A stretch of 64,000 nt of DNA from the NCBI GenBank assembly GCA_965201085.1, contig CBDAVS010000025.1:988244-1052243 (forward strand). Reading direction: 5' to 3'. A program made the position numbers and the translations under genes. This stretch comes from JAPOUP01 sp965201085 (GTDB lineage Bacteria > Pseudomonadota > Alphaproteobacteria > Rhodobacterales > Rhodobacteraceae). The notes below the pieces were generated by a model that saw only the letters and a list, made by a program, of their open reading frames with translations, was not told the origin of the DNA and made no database searches. Below are positions 63,233 through 64,000 of the stretch, piece after piece; positions within the stretch are counted from its first letter, which is position 1; the number at the start of each line of letters is the position of its first letter.

Positions 63233-64000
63233 CCCCCGTTCCGCTCTGAAGTGCAACACCGTTGATGGTGGGAAGCCGCGTTTCGGGTGCAGCATCCTGC
63301 GAATCGGCAAGATAACGGCGACAGTCCCTGTGCGCAGGATAGGAGAGTGTCATGCCCGAGGGCTACCGTCATCTGACCTTCGACGAAAGATGCCGGATAT
63401 ACGCGACGGGGAAAGGCGGGCTTTCGAACGGGGCCATCGCCAGGCGGCCGGGCCGCCATCCGGCCACCATATCGCGGGAGATCCGACGCAACGGCGGCGG
63501 GCGGGGATACCGGCAGGGACAGGCGTGGAGGAAGGCCACCGGGCGCCGGAGCGGGGCCTCTTCGGTCCCGGGGAAGCTGACGGAGGAGCGCCGGGCGAAG
63601 GTCGTGGCGAAGCCGGGGAGGGCTGGAGCCCGGAACAGGTCCCGGGGCGTCTCCGGCTGGAGGACCCCGGCATGGTCGGCCGTCAGCGGATATACGACCT
63701 CGTACGCGCGGACCGCGGGACGGAGGAACGCTTTTCGGGCACCTGCGGCGGCGGGGAAAGAAACCGAACCGGAAGGGTGGCCGCCACGCGGGCCGGGGTC
63801 ACATCCCGGGCCGGAGGGACATCCCGGAGCGCCCGAAAGAGGTCGGGGCGAAGGCGAGAATCGGCGACTGGGAAGCGGACACGGTGATCGGCGGGGGACA
63901 CGGCGGTGCGGTGGTGTCGCCTGTGGACAGATGCCCGGAATTCACGCCTGTCCAACGGGTTGACGGAAAGAGGGCGGAGGCGGCCGGCGGGGCGGTGACC
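63233..64000 (+). mobile_element. IS30-family element, copy B (cut by window end)
   Basis: The left end CCCCCGTTCCGCTCTGAAGT followed by GCAACACCG is the same as the right end of copy A. The homologous leader and transposase gene follow to the edge of the window. Confidence 0.85.
63352..64000 (+). pseudogene. IS30-family transposase, frameshifted, incomplete
   Basis: It starts MPEGYRHLTFDERCRIYATGKGGLS at 63352 with the helix-turn-helix HPATISREIRRNG. After EERRAKVVAK the frame is lost. The continuation GWSPEQVPGRLRLEDPGMVGRQRIYDLVRA is in the next frame, and a third frame follows near 63780 after duplicated GC-rich codons. Non-functional. The 3' end lies outside the window. Confidence 0.85.

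Noticed and set aside
1..64000. CRISPR arrays, tRNA or rRNA genes
   Set aside because: I looked for regularly spaced short repeats and for tRNA T-loop and acceptor patterns and found none that I could support. The 70-bp tandem repeat at 44536 has only two units and no spacers.

Overview
The window looks like a chromosomal segment of a GC-rich alphaproteobacterium, most likely related to Rhodobacterales. This rests on gene content and order: DUF3576-leuS-lptE-holA, purE-purK, hsp20-DUF1150, a TolQ-like/OmpA-like pair next to clpA and gloB, atpHAGDC, and tsaD-gpsA divergent from hemD-mic60-hemY. No rRNA, tRNA or CRISPR array was recognised. The segment alternates between compact core operons and intervals full of insertion sequences and broken genes, which suggests a recent or ongoing IS expansion with genome decay.

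Layout. 1-7.1 kb: a decayed dprA, a PIN-domain gene pair, and an IS1595-family element (1939-6604). The element has an 8-bp target duplication and carries a DNA methyltransferase-HNH fusion plus a small ORF. Its transposase is split by two tandem IS5-family (IS1031-like) copies. 7.1-13 kb: two ISNCY-like elements and degraded IS1031-like copies. 13.6-21.2 kb: one giant outer-membrane protein made of Fn3, He_PIG and Calx-beta repeats plus a beta-barrel, with a 16-base homopolymer between its start codons and signal peptide (a phase-variation candidate). 21.9-40.1 kb: core genes, starting with DUF3576-leuS-lptE-holA and ending with clpA, gloB and a methyltransferase. 40.1-45.8 kb: an IS30 copy, an IS1595-family transposase, a frameshifted IS1031-like copy, a 70-bp tandem duplication and a frameshifted MetE-like gene. 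46.2-51 kb: the F1 ATP synthase operon. 51-51.6 kb: debris of an oxidoreductase and an ABC ATPase. 51.6-57.9 kb: EVE, gpsA, tsaD, hemD, mic60, hemY. 57.9-64 kb: decayed small genes, an XRE/ImmA-type gene cut by a third ISNCY-like copy, remnants that may come from a restriction-modification gene, a truncated IS1595 with its own passenger gene cut by another IS1031-like copy, and a degraded IS30 running off the end.

The core genes serve amino-acyl-tRNA synthesis, replication, LPS export, purine synthesis, heat shock, proteolysis, ATP synthesis, tRNA t6A, phospholipid and haem synthesis, and envelope architecture. The accessory intervals carry the points of most interest: the IS1595 element with an R-M-like passenger, a small passenger motif shared by two IS1595 elements, the homopolymer-controlled surface protein, and an ISNCY-like transposase whose reading frame is split at the same place in three copies.
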